Origin: Acanthosepion esculentum
Taxonomy: Eukaryota; Mollusca; Cephalopoda; Sepiida; Sepiidae
Direction: 5' to 3'
Assembly (NCBI GenBank): GCA_964036315.1
Contig: OZ038509.1
Location: 26,119,022 to 26,183,021 of the forward strand
Length of the DNA stretch: 64,000 nt
Each line of letters begins with the position of its first letter. Position 1 is the stretch's first letter. The position numbers were made by a program, and so were the translations under genes. This document shows, piece by piece, positions 21,291-33,437 of this stretch. The notes under the pieces were generated by a model. That model searched no databases. It had not been told where the DNA came from and saw nothing but the letters and a program-made list of their open reading frames with translations.

Positions 21291-21659
21291 AAAAAAGAGA
21301 AAGAAATTATGGTATTTTTATTTTTTGTTGTTTGATTTTCATTGGTTAATCATGTTTTATATACATTCAACTTGTTGAAAAAGTGTTAGTATAATTTATG
21401 GCATTCCAAATTCAAAAAGAGACAACGCGTCCTTTCGAAGTTCCAAGAAATTAATGCATTGTAAGCCTACCTGAAAAACCGTAAATATCACTTTATGTAT
21501 ATAAGTGTATAATAATTCTAGTTTATCTATTTGGGATTCAGATGATAATGATAATGTATATTCAGAAGTGTGTGTGTGTGTGTGTGTGCGTGTCTAGTAG
21601 ACATTATGTTTACTGGTTTTTCGTGTGTTGATTTGGGAACATTTTTACGTACATACCAT

Positions 21660-21967
21660 TTGTTTTTGAACCGGACCTTTTATTTAGTCCATGGGGGTAG
21701 ATTGTTCTAATTCCATGTGCCATGCCTCTTTTGGATATCCCAATTTTAGTTAATTCCCCTTGATAACTCTCCAAGTTTTGTTCTCTCAGCTGAGGTACAG
21801 AATTGAAACTACAACTCTTTGAGTCAAGTCACTTTTGGCATCAATCAACCAATGTTTTTATCCACTGGGTACAACAGCTGAAAGATCATGAATTTGGCAA
21901 TAAGGATGAGAACAACAATCTGAACAATGTAAATAGTATAAATGCTTCATCTTAGAAATATAGACAG
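21660..21967 (-). repeat. Composite repeat family C, rearranged copy
   Basis: Shares ccatg-gccatg, agttatc or aattcccct, the tRNA-like box area and catcttagaaatatagacag with the copies at 24727 and 58476, but with parts in altered order (aatctgaacaatgtaaatag near the end). Confidence 0.55.
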
Positions 21968-22187
21968 GTGGTAATGAATTATGTTCTTTTTTAATTAGGT
22001 GGGTATTAGTAAAATCAAAGTTATGTCCAAATTTGCTCCTGTATACTACAAGTGAGTTTAAAGAGTTCTCCAAAGTATATGTCTTATGTTCATCGATATG
22101 GGCTTATAGATTTCGAGATGTCTCACTGATATAGGTGCTTCTACATTGCAAGAAATCTATTTAATAATTACCAGTATAAGTAAGAAG

Positions 22188-22225
<38 letters not shown>

Positions 22226-22249
22226 ATTATATATATATATATATACACA

Positions 22250-22715
22250 CAAATACTTTCACGGTAATTGCTCCGATGAGCTGCTTTCGCTGGTTCCCAG
22301 GCCTCATGAATTTAAACGTCCTACGAGGCTGGCATCCTGTTCCCACCCCTTCACCATTGAAACTGTTAGATGTAGACGTCTCTTCTACTCCAATAGCTTC
22401 ATGTCTCGCACATCTCGCCTGTGGAACTCCCTTCCTTATTCCTGTTTCCCTGACAAATATAATCTCCAACTATTTAAGTGTAACGTCAATTGACATCTCC
22501 AGTTGCCTTGATCTATCCACTTCCCTTCTCCACATCTTTTCCCCTTTCATTCCTATCTGAACTCGCACCAATTCTTCTGTAACCCACTTGCCTTGATCGA
22601 TCCACTATCTTTCTCCACATCCCCTCCTTTACCACTCCTATCTGCTCTTCCCCCAAACCTTCTGTAACCTCTTGTGTGCTAGTGGCTTCCAGCCTTGCTT
22701 GGGGTGATAAGCTTA
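22250..22715 (+). pseudogene. CR1/Jockey-like LINE 3' tail
   Basis: The frame reads YFHGNCSDELLSLVPRPHEF, KRPTRLASCSHPF, LFYSNSFMSRTSRLWNSLPY, CFPDKYNLQLFKCNVN-stop at 22493. The C-terminal end of ORF2 is intact for about 80 codons and is followed by a CT-rich 3' UTR ending near tgcttggggtgataagctta. It is preceded by (TA)n, so it is 5'-truncated at a microsatellite. Confidence 0.78.
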
Positions 22716-22813
22716 AAAATATAAATATATATATATATATAATATGGAGAAAACAACTGAAAAGTTGCAAATTAAAAGAAAAAATGTAATGTTTTTTTTT
22801 GTGAAAGTATTTA

Positions 22814-22866
<53 letters not shown>

Positions 22867-23268
22867 ATATTTCAGATCGCCCCAATCTTTCACCAGAAAT
22901 TAATTAAACAACTGTATTCAGAAGTTTGTTTTCAAGTAGCGTCTGTCACGAGACGCGGACGTCACGTGATGTGGAATGCAACTGTGTTTGAATATTTCTA
23001 ACGTAAATCTAATGATAATATTTTAGATGTTGTTTAAAAAGGTTTTTTTAACTATATGTAAAGAAATTTTTTAACTATTGAAATATTTATACAGATTTAA
23101 AATTCCCAAGTTTTTGTTTAACCCTAGTTTATATGTGTCTAATTTTAAAATCCAGTATTTCTCTTTTTTCTGCGTGTGTATGTGGAACTAAATTATACTA
23201 TATATATATATAGTACTTATTGGAAAGTGCTCAATATCAGTGATAGCGCTAACATATTCAGTAGTATA
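22716..23268. other. No gene; (TA)n at 22823-22862
   Basis: AT-rich spacer with one microsatellite. I see no protein match. Confidence 0.5.
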
Positions 23269-23324
23269 GATATGAGTTTGTGATGATCACAAAAGTATGA
23301 AACCCAGGGTCACAAACTCATATC
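23269..23324. repeat. Perfect 15-bp hairpin
   Basis: gatatgagtttgtga (23269-23283) pairs exactly with tcacaaactcatatc (23310-23324) over a 26-base loop. Confidence 0.8.
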
Positions 23325-23334
23325 CATACAACTA

Positions 23335-23376
<42 letters not shown>

Positions 23377-23415
23377 AGAGAGATAGTAATAAATAAATTA
23401 CTAAATAACTTCCCC

Positions 23416-23454
<39 letters not shown>

Positions 23455-23458
<4 letters not shown>

Positions 23459-23700
23459 CTATATTTCTGAGATGAGGTACTGTAACTATTTATATTGTTC
23501 GGAATATTGTCTTCATCTTTATTGTTATATTCACAACATTTCAGCAGTTGTATGCTCCAGCCTTCTTCAGGTGATATACGTTCAGTTTCAATTATCTCCC
23601 TCCAAGTCTTTGTTCACCTTTCCTTTGGCTAGATATTGAACTCACAACACTCAAGTCACTGGATTACTTCAAGCAACACTTTTATTCACTGGGCCATGTT
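23455..23700. repeat. Composite repeat family C, partial copy
   Basis: After a (CA)n run: tatatttctgagatgaggta, tatattgttcgg, attgtc-tcatctttattg, cttcttcaggtgatatacg. On the minus strand it keeps the CTGAAGAAGGCTG...CTGAAAT module. Confidence 0.7.
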
Positions 23701-24334
23701 TCCTTGCTATTGGACTACATAGTAATTTGAAGCCAAAGTACTTAGTAATAAAAGAAAAATTAAAAGTTAAGCAATAAAAATACAGCAATAAAAATACAGC
23801 TAAGTATTGTAATTAAAAATAAAGAAATAAAAAGATCATAAAAAAATAGTTAAATAAATATAGAATACTCCCATGATGCACCAGAACAAGCATTTTCCTG
23901 CCAAATGAAACAAAAATCAAAACTTTCTCACTCTTCTTTTTTCAATGGCTGAAGGAGACAGATTACCTGGTCAGTTTTCTGATAAAGAATACATCCTTAT
24001 TTCTGTATATATATGCTCTTTAAAATGAACAATCATTTCTCTGGAATGTATGCTAAAGCAATTTATCATTTTTTCTATGCTTATTTCATGGTATCCCGCA
24101 TATGATTTTGTTTGTAGTTTTCTAAAACCATTGTGGTCTGATGATGCTCTTTTAACCCCCAAAATACACATATAAAATGATTAGAGAAAGACAAGGCCAA
24201 TGCATCAGCAGAACACCCCAGAAGAAGTATATCTCGTACTTGTTGATTCATCTTTTTAAGATGTTTGCCTAATGTCATGGTAATTACCACAGAAATTGCC
24301 ATCAGAAAGCTGAGTTCAAATTCTGTTTTATTCA
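23701..24334. other. No gene seen
   Basis: The small minus-strand frames around 23971-24335 give no recognisable protein. Confidence 0.45.
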
Positions 24335-24660
24335 TTTGTACTAATGCACTTGGAAAAGGCAGGCATCAATCTTCTAGCTATGAGTTAAATAACAGAGAAG
24401 ACTGGGCAATATTGCCTTGACTGACTGTCTTCTAGAAAGAGGTCTGAAAATTCATAATGTTCATAAGATTGAATGGGTCCTTAGCTTTAGTATGTATGGA
24501 AGAACAATTGGTAGGACAGCTAGTATAGATGGAAAGCTGGTATCACAGGTAGTAAAGAAGAGCAAGTGATCAGACAGCTAGTATAAGGACAAGTGAATTC
24601 AAAAATCAACCTGAAGTAGGATAGGCCTTGTCAGGCTATATTTTACCCAAGACACACCCA
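24335..24660 (+). repeat. SINE-body fragment
   Basis: Shares cttggaaaaggcaggcatcaa, agctatgagttaaataacag and agactgggc with the SINE body at 36930-36990. The promoter head is absent. Confidence 0.5.
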
Positions 24661-24726
24661 CTTCTGCTATGGCTACTGTACATGTTGCACACCAATGTCT
24701 TTAATGGTTTACAAGATTTGTAATCA

Positions 24727-25247
24727 CTATTTACATTATTCGGACTATTGTCCTCATCTTTGTCGTCATATTTATTACATTTTGGCTGTTGTACGCTCCG
24801 GCCTTCTTCAGGTGGTTGGAATGTCGAACTAAACCCTTTATTTCGCTCACTGGGATAGACTGTTCTCGTTCAACATGCCATGTTTTTAATGGATCTCAGT
24901 TATCAGTTATCTCCTGCTAATTGCCCTCTCCAAGTTCTCCACTGCCTTAACCGGGTCCATCTTTGGGTCCTGTCACTGGATCTAACCAACACCTTTATCC
25001 ACTGTGTCATGTGTCCTTGAGGACATCTATGTATGAATTTCTAGGTATTATAAACCTAATGTGTCAGCAACCATTTTTTTTACCAATGCTCATATTACAA
25101 TTTTTTGCTGTTATCATTACATGTTTTTACCAGAGCTCATATTGCAATTTTTGTTGTTGTTATCGCTTTTCTCTGGCACTCCTTATTACTGGTTCCCATA
25201 TTGTATTCATTTCTATACATCATCTCAGAAATATAGACAGATACTGA
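24727..25247 (-). mobile_element. Composite repeat family C with 13-bp TSD
   Basis: Flanked by the direct repeat AGATTTGTAATCA at 24714-24726 and 25248-25260. It contains ttacattattcggactattg, the hammerhead-like module, tRNA-like boxes on the minus strand (cacagtggataaaggtgttg, then a B-box region) and ends with an inverted piece (catctcagaaatatagacag) of its own family start. Non-autonomous; a 13-bp TSD argues for retroposition. Confidence 0.7.
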
Positions 25248-25399
25248 AGATTTGTAATCATTATAAATATAACAATAATTAATATTAGTACATATGTAAT
25301 TGTATTACTTATAATAAATTCTACAAAACTATTTTCTTCACACTTTATAGAAAGTAAAGAAAATAGCTATAGTTAAATCATAAAACCACTGAATACTAA

Positions 25400-25590
25400 T
25401 AGAGCAGAATAGACTCTTGAGCCTTTTCAGATCCACAAATCTAGAACTCGGAATTGAAACTGTCATCAATAATAGAGCAAAATCAGCTCTTTATCTTGGC
25501 TAAGACTACAAGTCTCAGGGAAAGAAAAATCTGAATTCAAACTACTGTAAATAATAAGGCAAACTAGGCTCTTGAGCCTTGACAGGGCAA
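25400..25590. repeat. SINE-tail repeats
   Basis: Diverged head-to-tail copies of an 80-90 bp block: aatagagcagaatagactct, cttgagcctt, aattcaaact-ctgtaaataa. Confidence 0.55.
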
Positions 25591-25629
25591 TATGTCTAAT
25601 AGAAGAACAATAGCTTCATCTACTGCAAG

Positions 25630-26251
25630 CAAAGTTGGTTCTCTGTGTTACACCAAAAAGTTTTTCTCGCCAAGTCCAGCCTTCAAATCTATAAATCAAC
25701 CATTCGCCCTTGCATCGAATACTGCTGCCATATATGGTCTAGAGCTCCCGCTGTTCATCTTAAGGTCTTTGACAAAATCCAGAGACGGATATGCAATGTG
25801 ACTGGTCCTGATCTGACATCTCATTTACAGTTGCTCTCTCACAGATGTGTCATCGCTTCACTCTGTCTTTTCTAAAAATACTTTCATGGTAACTGTTCCC
25901 AAACTGTATGAATTTAAACATGCTACTAGGTTGGCATCTCAGTCCCACCCTTTCACGGTCAAAACGGTTAAATGTAGCCGTCTCTTATACTCCAGTAGCT
26001 TCATGTCTCGCACTTCCTGTCTGTGGAACTCCCTTCCTCTTACTTGCTTCCCTGATAGCTATAATCTCCAGCTATTCAAATGCAATGTCAATCAGCATCT
26101 CCAGATGCCTTGATCTATATTCTCCATCCCTCTCTTCATCCTTTCCCCTATCAGGCCTGTTTACTCTAGCTCCCACTCTCTGTAACCCCTTGTATGCTAG
26201 TGGCACTCCCACCTTGCTTTGGGTGAAATGCTTGAAAAAAAAAAAAAAAAA
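25630..26251 (+). pseudogene. CR1/Jockey-like LINE 3' end with poly(A)
   Basis: Reads YKSTIRPCIEYCCHIWSRAP, DKIQRRICNVTGPDLTSHLQ, HRCVIASLCLF, then after frame changes YEFKHATRLASQSHPFTVKT, SFMSRTSCLWNSLPL and FPDSYNLQLFKCNVNQHLQM. The 3' UTR ends gcttgaaa followed by an A run at 26234-26251. It is the most complete tail of this family in the window, 5'-truncated upstream of the LEYCCHIW block. Confidence 0.82.
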
Positions 26252-27170
26252 TTACTGAATTCAAAATCAGCCTGAAGCATGGTCAGCCTATCTTGACCAA
26301 GACACAATTACTTCTGCTAGGGTCAGCCTATTACATTTGGTACTCTTGTGACCTTAATATATTATGGGGACACAACAAATAAAATATGAATATTATGATA
26401 ATGATAAAAATGACTTTTGAATTATTTAACATTGAATGTTAATAAACCTTTGGCTGGTAGGCAATCTAGGAGAAGGTCTAGATTCAAACCTCTGTAAATA
26501 ATAGGGTAGAACAGTCTCTTTAGACTAGGTAGGGCAACCAATTTAAGAGAAGGAAAATCCTGAATTCAAAACCAGTGATAAGCTTCATCAGGAGAGTCGT
26601 ATCAGTGAACAAATTTAATATCTAGGGCTCGTTTGTTGCATTCACTTTCATACAAATACTCTTGGCAAAGGCATGAATCCATCTATTCCCCTTCCTCAAC
26701 TATGCGCAAAATAACGGGGTAGACTGGGCTCTCTAGCCTTGGATGTCAGCCAGCCTAGGAGAAGAAAAGGTTTAAATTCAAACCTCTGTAAATAGGACAG
26801 AATGGAATCTTTAGACTTGATATGGCAACCAATCTAAGAGAAGGAAAATCCGAATTTAAAACCAGCCTGGTGTGGGATGACCTTCATGAAAGTGGCTTCT
26901 GAGAAACATCTAATTTCAGGCAAGTCTGTAGCATTCACATTCACACAAATACGCATGAGAAAGGCATGACTATCTCTTCTCCTCCACAACTACAGGTAAA
27001 ATAGTAGGGTAGACTGAGCTCTGTAGCTTTGGATGGCAGCTAGTATAGTAAAGATATGGTTTCAAACTTCTGTAAATAATAGTGCAGAATGAGCTCTTTC
27101 GACTTGATAGAGCAACCAGTCTAAGAGGAGGAAAACACTGAATTGCCCTAGACAGCACCTGTTGCTATAG
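26252..27170. repeat. Serial SINE-body repeats
   Basis: Several ~150-300 bp diverged copies: gggtagactg-gctct, tagccttggatg-cagc, aggagaag, aaattcaaacctctgtaaat, gacttgata-ggcaacca. They resemble the body, not the tRNA head, of the SINE at 36828. Confidence 0.6.
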
Positions 27171-27590
27171 CAACAATTCATTTTGTTAACGCCTTAATAT
27201 GTTACGGAACATGTGACCATGAGAAATATATAAATATCTAGATGTATTTTTGTGTCTACATATTAATATTTTATAAGAGATTTTACAAGCTTATTCTTAT
27301 CACACTTCATAGAAAGTAATTTTTTTTTTTAAATGGTAACCATTTAATCTAAGAAACCACTTAGGAATCTTTTAAGGTTACATGTAAATTTTCTTCTGCT
27401 TCCATTAGAAAGGCGGCATTTTTTTTTTTTTTGTAACTTCTCCTCTCCCCATACAAGTTCCGATCAATATGTCAAGTAATTATGAATTACTGTTGTTCTT
27501 GAGGCAACTAAACTACAAATTTAACCTCTGTCAAGTGAATTACATTTCAATAGCTGAGCCCAATCAATACCAGAACAAAAGAAAAGAAAA
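27171..27590. other. No gene seen
   Basis: AT-rich spacer with T runs at 27321 and 27420. Confidence 0.5.
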
Positions 27591-28480
27591 AAAACTTTTT
27601 CAAGTCAGAAGTTTTTTGCATTTTTTTTTTGTTGGTCTTCCAGGAAACTAATTTTAAAATCTATAGCGTCATCTTAAAAAAAAAAATTAATAATTAGACT
27701 TTCTCAGAAATGACACCCAACTAATCTCTCTCTCTCTCCCTCTACCTCGCTCTCTCTCTCTCCTTTTTCTCTACCTCATTCTCTCTCTCCCCTTTTTCTC
27801 TCTCCCTCTCTCTGACTTATGCCAATGGATAATTCTTTTTTTTTTTTTGGTCTTCTAGGAAACTAATTTCAAAATCCATACATCAACATCTCAAAAAAAA
27901 AAAAAAAAAATTAAATTAATAATTAAGCTTTCTTGGAACCATTACCCAACTATTAACTCTCTCCCTATCTCTCTCCTCCTCCTCTCTCTCTTTTGTCTCC
28001 CTCCTTCTTTCTCTTGTCCCACACTTTCTCTAAACTGAAACCCTAACTAATCCCTTCCTCCCTCCCCATTTCTCTTTCTCTCCATCACTCTCTTTTCTCT
28101 CACCCCACTTTCTCAAAACTGTCACCTATTCTTCCCCCTTTCTCTCCCTCTCTCTCAAAACTGACACTTAACTAATCTCCCCCTCTGCCCTCTCTCTTCA
28201 TCTCTTTCTCTTCCTTTCAATCTCTCTCTCTTTTCCCCCCCTCTTTCTCTCACCCTCACTTTCTAGGAGCTGACACCTAACTAATTTCTTCCACTCTTTC
28301 TCCTTCCCTCATCTCTCTCTTTCAGACTGGTGACCTAACCAAAAAAAAGTTGATGCCACGCAATAATTTTTTTTTGTCCTCTTCCAGGAAACTAATTTCA
28401 AAATCCATGTCCGCATATCTCATCAAAAAACAATTTAAAATGCGTATTGAACTTTTCCTGGAACAAAGTTTAATATCAAG
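27591..28480. repeat. CT-rich block with three copies of a ~250-bp unit
   Basis: T-run, ggtcttc-aggaaactaatttca, aaatc-at, then A-run and CT-rich stretch, at 27625, 27845 and 28370. CT stretches carry recurrent tgacac-caactaat. Confidence 0.75.
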
Positions 28481-28809
28481 TCAGTTTTTGATTTCCTTGT
28501 TAGTTTTTAATAATTCTTTCATATTTTTTTTTTATCCCCACTTTTAGTTGATTGATTCATCGTCAGCTATTAAATAAATAATAACACTTTTTAGGTGGAG
28601 ACAATGGGATGAAATATTTTGTTTCTTTCACATATTAGCCTTGATGAGTTTCTCAATGTGTTTGCCATTTTCAGTAACAATGTTTTTCAGTAAACACTTC
28701 TTGATCTTGTGGAAAAATTAAATAAAATTAATGAATAAAATAATAAAAATGGATAATAAAAAAGAAAAAGAAACATTTTCCCATGATGCCAATTTATTTT
28801 TTTTTTTTT
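28481..28809. other. No gene seen
   Basis: AT-rich spacer, no similarity noted. Confidence 0.5.
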
Positions 28810-29180
28810 GGAAGCATTTCACCCCAAGGAAGGTGGGAGTGCCACTATCACGCAAGGGGTTACAGAGAGTGGGAACAAGAGTAAAGAGACATGATTAAGG
28901 AAAGGATAAAGAGAATAGAGATTTAGATCAACACGATATCGATTGATATTACATTTAAATATTTTAAGACTATAAAGGAAGGCTGGAGTGCCACTAGCAC
29001 GCAAGGGGTTAAAGAGAGTGGGAACAAGAGTAAAGAGACATGATTAAGGAAAGGATAAAGAGAATAGAGATTTAGATCAACACAATATCGATTGATATTA
29101 CATTTGAATATTTTAAGACTATAACTGTTAGGACAAGTAAGAGGAAGGGAGTTTCACAGACGGGAAGTTCATACAGACCT
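28810..29180 (-). pseudogene. CR1/Jockey-like LINE 3' end, tail duplicated in tandem
   Basis: The minus strand reads LPVCETPFLLL (the frame-shifted LWNSLP region), then ILKYSNVISIDIV, followed by the CT-rich 3' UTR with ttaaccccttgcgtgctagt. The last ~165 bp occurs twice head to tail (28820-28985, 28985-29120), with near-identical sequence. Confidence 0.75.
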
Positions 29181-29480
29181 TCTTGATGTATGACAGCATC
29201 AATAAAAGTTAATAAATTGAATACAGCACAATTGTTTTGTATTACTGTATTACTTGTTCTTCTGTTATTCTCATTACTCTTTCGTAGGGGTGACAAGACT
29301 TTTGGACAGACCTGTAGAACGATGTGATAATTACATTCCGATTGGGGAATGTTAGTCTTCCTGACTTAACTGAGGTCTAAAACTCTCTTCACTTTCTAAC
29401 ACATGATATTCGCATGCGTCTTCCAAAACCGTCACCTATAAAGTAAATCAACTCTTCTTTGGTGGATTGAACTCTGAACC
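29181..29480. other. No gene seen
   Basis: Spacer without recognisable similarity. Confidence 0.45.
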
Positions 29481-30440
29481 CTGGAATTGATTATGTTTTG
29501 TTTTTTGTGTTACAGCTTATCAACCTCAATCAATGGGTCATTTAATGCCGACAACTTTTTTTTTCTGGTAATATTTTGTTTTTTTCAAAAACGTATAGCT
29601 GGTAATATTATTTTTTCAAAAACGTATATAGCTAGTAATATTAGTTTTTTAAAAACGTATAGCTGGTAATATTAGTTTTTCAAAAGCGTATAGCTTGTAA
29701 TATTGTTTTGTTTTTAAACGTATAGCTGGTAATATTAGTTTTTCAAAAGCGTATAGCTTGTAATATTGTTTTTTTTTTTTTTTAAACGTATAGCTGGTAA
29801 TATTAGTTTTTCAAAAACGTATAGCTGGTAATATTAGTTTTTTCAAAAACGTATAGCTTGTAATATTAGTTTTTCAAAAATGTATAGCTGGTAATATTAG
29901 TTTTTCAAAACGTAGCTTGTAATATTTTTTTTAAAACGTATATTAGTTTTTCAAAAACGTATAGCTGGTAATATTAGTTTTTCAAAAACGTATAGCTTGT
30001 AATATTATTTTTTTAAAAACGTATAGCTGGTAATATTAATTATTTTTTCAAAAACGTATAGCTTGTAATATTAGTTTTTTTTAAAAACGTATATAGCTGG
30101 TAATATTATTTTTTCAAAAACGTATAGCTGGTAATATTATTTTTTCAAAAACGTATTGCTGGTAATATTATTTTTTTTAAAAACGTATTGCTGGTAATAT
30201 TATTTTTTTAAAAAACGTATTGCTGGCAATAGTTTTTTCCAAAAACGTATTGCTGGCAATATTTTACTGCTTTTTACCTCAGTTTCGGGGTTAACTATTT
30301 GCCCATAGCTGGAACCCTAGCAAGTGCTACCACCATGAGTCAGGGTGAACCTGGGAACACCAGCAATTAAGAGGTGGTTCCACGCTCCTCAAAACCTTCT
30401 GATCAGAGGCCTTGCTGTTGGACGTAGTTTAACGTCTTAC
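29481..30440 (+). repeat. Family D repeat with 31-bp minisatellite
   Basis: The lead gtgttacagcttatcaacct and the trailer (ttcggggttaactatttgcc, caattaagaggtggttccacg, tcctcaaaaccttctgatca) recur at 37320-37740 and 37835-38115. The middle (29566-30255) is about 22 copies of aaaaacgtatagctggtaat-attattttttc. Confidence 0.85.
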
Positions 30441-30837
30441 CCAGGACGAGGCTGACTTGAGTGCAACCATTAACATGAGGCTTATACTTACTTACCCTTA
30501 CTACCTTACTTACTAACTTCTGAACGAAAAAGAAACTGGACATGCTCAAGAGATACTGAAAACTTAGTTTTACTACACTTTATATAAAAAAAGAATAAAC
30601 GATCAGTAATAGAAACGAAAGTTTTCTATACTTAATTGTTTATATATGAACACACACATCTTCATTAACAGTACACCAGACACATAATCCTTAAATTCCA
30701 TAATCTCTTTCACTGACATTCCAAAAGTCTTTAGTTGGTTTCTGTCTGAATTTCTTGGATGGAGATTTACCATAATTAAATTATTTACACTTGGACTATT
30801 CTCGTCACTTTTGTTATTATAGCTCTCACAATATTTG

Positions 30838-31420
30838 GCCACTATGTAATGGGTATGACAATAAACTACATCTGCCAGCCAGGCCTCTAACTAAGAGACT
30901 GGAGGCTTTGAGGAGCATGGAAACACTCTTAATTGTTTTATTTTCCCCAGGTCCTCGGGGTGGTAGCACCTGTTTGGATCCCAACTATGGACAAATAGTG
31001 AACCCAAAAAACAAAAATCAACAATACATTTTTATAGTAAAATTACTAATAATACATTTTTATAGCAACTTGACCAAAATCCACTCAAATGCTACCAAAT
31101 AACCAACATGCAAGAACTCTTTCATGACATTAATCCATTTAATATTCTACATTTTCTTAAAGAAATCAAACTGTATTCCAAAATATAAGTTCAATAAAAC
31201 TGGAATATAAAACACACATATTACACCTCTAATGATCATGTCTATACAAACATGTATATGCACAAAAGCTGAGTATTATCTACCATGTATTCGATTGTGA
31301 AAGCAGAATAACATATACTTTTATTATTTCAAAGCTCCCAAGAAAATTAAATTTCAGTATTAACTGTTGCATAAGGAATTGATGTGCTATTAAACAAACA
31401 AATCAATCAATCAACTTCTG
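30838..31420 (-). repeat. Family D repeat, opposite orientation
   Basis: gggtatgacaataaactaca, gaggctttgaggagcatgg and gtgaaccc, followed by ~400 bp (tctttcatgacattaatcca, gtattatctaccatgtattc, tgtgaaagcagaataa), are shared with 49265-50040. Confidence 0.8.
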
Positions 31421-31439
31421 ACCACCATCATGCTTGTTA

Positions 31440-31835
31440 ACCTGGGGGTAACACCTAACTGAACCATTTAATCTAGTGGGTTGTTCTTGTTTCACTGCCC
31501 ATGTCTAGGGATAGTAGCCTAATATTGTGCATGAACCACTCTAGTATAGCTTTAATTCTACAAGTGGTTAGAAAATTTCAGAAGAAATATTGAGTCATTC
31601 CATCCCAATGGCTAGACATGGCTCTCTGATATTTGTTGGCACAGAATCTTGTATGTAAAAATACCTCTCCAAGACGTCTCAATAATGGTCAATTGGACTT
31701 CTCATGTTAGGTGAACATTTTGGCTTCATTTTACATTAGAAGTGTCCAGAATTCAAACCAGTTCTGTACAATTTTTAACTTCATGACTCAATGCATTGTC
31801 TTGTTGGAATAATCCATCATTGTTGACTTACAAGG
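31440..31835 (-). pseudogene. Tc1-like transposase, C-terminal part
   Basis: The minus strand reads DGLFQQDNALSHEVKIVQNW, then in other frames MRSPIDHY-DVLERYFYIQDS and VPTNIRELCLAIGME-LNISS. This parallels QDNAPxH...W, SPDMNPIEHLWDVLER and PxNIRELxxAIxxxWxNI of Tc1 transposases: second catalytic Asp (QDN) and the third acidic block, now degraded. At least two frame changes and several stops. Confidence 0.6.
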
Positions 31836-31837
31836 AG

Positions 31838-32045
31838 TACATGTATTATTTAAACTATTTACATGCAAACTATTATTGTCATCTTTGTTGGTGTTATCAC
31901 AATGTCTTGGCTATTATGCCCTCCAGCCTTCATCAGATATATATTGATCCGAAGGCACACGGCGCAAATATTCTGATAACAATGAAAATGAGAACAATAG
32001 TCCACATATAAATAGTGTAAATAATGGTAACGACATCCCAGAAAT
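31838..32045. repeat. Composite repeat family C, partial copy
   Basis: aactatttacatgcaaacta, tcatctttgttggtgttatc, ccagccttcatcagatata, and the inverted end ataatggtaacgacatccca with gaaatttagaca. It has the same outer layout as 24727-25247 but lacks the tRNA-like part. Confidence 0.6.
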
Positions 32046-32176
32046 TTAGACATAAATTAATTATTGTGTGTTTGAATTAGCATAAATGTTCATTTTAAAG
32101 TTTCTTATTGTGCTACCATCATTATGCATCATTGGGGTACAAGGAGTTCATATATATGTGTGCAAATGGTTACAAC

Positions 32177-32720
32177 AGTGGTTCCCAACCCCTGTGCCGC
32201 GGAACATTAGTGTGCCGCGGAATGATTACTGGTGTGCTGCGAAGAGATAATACCTAGAAGCCATTTAATTTCATTTTGTTTAATAAAGACATTCAATTTC
32301 TTAATCATGACACCGCTCAATTCAAAATCACCGAATTTCTAGATTTATCAGTCATCAACCTTTTCAATTTTGAATTATGTGAAGAGGAAGAATTACCAAG
32401 CCTTTCCAGTGATCGTGGTCTCAAATTGAAGTACGCACAAATGCCATTGGACGCCTTTTGGATTTCTGCTATGGAAGAGTATCCAACTCTAAGTAAAAAA
32501 AAGCCATCAAAATCTTAATGCAATTCTCAACTTCGTACCGATGTGAACTGGGATTTTCTTACTTAAACAACATTAAAAATAAAAACCGTGGAAGACTTAA
32601 AAAATATTGAAGAAGAATTAAGAGTGTGTCTCTCTCACATTCATAAATAACCTTGTAATTCAAAAAAGAAACCTGTGTCAGAAATGTCTCAGATAATGGT
32701 ATCAGCATTTCAAAAAGATC
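32177..32720 (+). pseudogene. hAT transposase C-terminus (ZBED-like) with terminal repeat
   Basis: It begins cagtggttcccaacccctgt, a hAT-type terminal repeat, followed by gtgtgccgcgg units. The frame reads LPSLSSDRGLKLKYAQMPLD, AFWISAMEEYPTLSKK, then after a frame change in an A run (32494) FSTSYRCELGFSYLNNIKNK and NIEEELRVCLSHIH. This is the hAT dimerisation domain (FWxxxxxxYPxLxxxA, L-x-x-x-T-S-x-x-CExxFSxxNxIK, R-x-x-L-x-LR-x-x-LS) as in ZBED5/FAM200-type proteins. Catalytic residues upstream are absent: an internal deletion relic. Confidence 0.75.
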
Positions 32721-32847
32721 TCAAGAGAATTGGTAAAGTGAAGAAACATGATAAATAGATTCCACATGAAACTAAGTGAAAGTCAAAGAGTTTGATATTT
32801 TCAAGTGTGCTCAATGCTGCATTTGCAAAATTCTTATGATTAATTTA

Positions 32848-33437
32848 TTGATTGAATAGTGACTTGTGATGAGAAATAGATCCCTTATGGCAATCATAAA
32901 CGAACGGGTCAATGGCTTGACCATGACAAACCACCTGAACACTTTCCAAAACTGAAATTCCACCAACAGAAGATTATGGTGACTTTGTGGTGGTCCACCA
33001 TTGGTGTTATCCATAACAGCTTTCTGAAATCTAACTTGTTTATCACTGCCAAAGTTTACTGCCAATAAATAGATGCATGGTCAGTTAAGCAAAATGCGGC
33101 CAGCGCTTGTTAACTGACAAGGTCCAATTCTGCTCCAAGACAAAGCTTAGCCATACGTTTCCAGGATGACACGGCAAACATCACTGACTTGGGATACAAG
33201 ACTTTGCCCCCTTCACCATATTCTCCTGATATCTCGCCCACTGACTACCACTTTTCAAGCATCTTGATAATTATTTTAAGCCCAAAAATATTCTGTTGCA
33301 AAGAAGATTCAGGAACTGCATTCAATGGTTTCTTGATATCCAAATGTTTAGAGATTTATTATAAAGGCATAAATAACCTTGTAATTCAAGATCAGAAATG
33401 CATAGATGTTCAGGGAGCCTATTCTGACAGATTTTAA
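32848..33437 (+). pseudogene. Mariner transposase, C-terminal two thirds
   Basis: Reads IVTCDEK-stop, GQWLDHDKPPEHFPKLKFHQ, QKIMVTLWWSTIGVIHNSFL, ITAKVYCQ-stop-IDA, then LGYKTLPPSPYSPDISPTDY, FSSILII and GINNLVIQDQKCIDVQGAYS. VTCDEKW (second region) and SPDxSPTDYHFF (third Asp) identify mariner; the LHDNARPH block is degraded and W is replaced by TAG. The end is intact to TAA. Confidence 0.88.
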
